From NCBI GenBank assembly GCA_030590275.1, contig JAUUYV010000128.1, positions 1 through 5,943 on the forward strand: a stretch of 5,943 nt of DNA, given 5' to 3'. Origin of the DNA: Porticoccaceae bacterium (lineage in GTDB: Bacteria > Pseudomonadota > Gammaproteobacteria > Pseudomonadales > Porticoccaceae). The position numbers were made by a program, and so were the translations under genes. Below the pieces are notes generated by a model that was given only the letters and a program-made list of their open reading frames with translations, did no database searches and had not been told where the DNA came from. This document shows positions 5,852 through 5,943 of the stretch, in pieces. How positions within the stretch are numbered: the stretch's first letter is position 1; each line of letters begins with the position of its first letter.

Positions 5852-5943
5852 TTTAGGCCTGTTAGTCCAGGGCTATATGATATGAGGCGGTGACGCTGCG
5901 AACTGGCTGGCTATGCGGTATCGAGTTCTTAATAAAAATTTTA
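5852..5943. other. Non-coding tail of the window
   Basis: These 92 bases after the lyase stop hold no recognisable gene start or strong terminator. TAGGCC (5853-5858) and GGGCTA (5869-5874) could form a mismatched stem without a T run. The end is AT-rich and may lead into a downstream promoter or gene, so whether the operon continues cannot be decided here. Confidence 0.5.

Noticed and set aside
1..5943. Mobile element, phage, CRISPR, toxin-antitoxin or defence system
   Set aside because: No transposase, integrase, direct-repeat array, att-like sequence or defence domain is visible. Gene order is that of a conserved housekeeping locus followed by metabolic genes.

Overview
The window looks like a chromosomal segment of a gammaproteobacterium. 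The first 3.5 kb hold the conserved order ffh (3' part) - rpsP - rimM - trmD - rplS, all on the + strand, and each product reads closely like its Escherichia coli counterpart. Base composition is moderate and there is no sign of phage, transposon, CRISPR or plasmid functions. The longer intergenic gaps, and a MaoC/CitE-type acyl-CoA pair downstream, suggest an environmental, possibly marine, lineage. That placement is inference; I cannot name the genus.

Layout: 1-861 is the 3' part of ffh (SRP protein). 862-1136 is a 275-base leader with a possible promoter. 1137-1406 is rpsP (S16). 1500-2201 is an unusually long rimM with a TTG start and a run of eight G. 2311-3036 is trmD. 3103-3456 is rplS (L19). 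A strong two-way terminator at 3488-3520 closes this operon and also serves the convergent gene that follows. 3546-4244 (- strand) encodes a nitroreductase-family flavoprotein. 4245-4478 is a divergent control region with several short inverted repeats. 4479-4934 and 4979-5851 encode a small MaoC-type hydratase and a CitE-type CoA-ester lyase in a two-gene (or longer) operon. 5852-5943 is non-coding as far as it can be seen.

How the genes work together: the first block makes ribosomal proteins S16 and L19, the 30S maturation factor RimM, the tRNA m1G37 methyltransferase TrmD and the SRP GTPase. The second block is metabolic. A hydratase adding water to an enoyl-CoA, followed by a lyase splitting the resulting 3-hydroxyacyl-CoA, is the logic of branched C5/C6 acyl-CoA breakdown (citramalyl-CoA, methylmalyl-CoA or HMG-CoA type). 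The exact substrate cannot be read from the sequence.

I did not find a clearly new biological system. The points most worth a second look are the enlarged rimM with its homopolymer tract, the Asn in place of the usual catalytic Asp in the MaoC protein, RNA hairpins around the trmD/rplS junction, and the inverted repeats upstream of the nitroreductase and MaoC genes.
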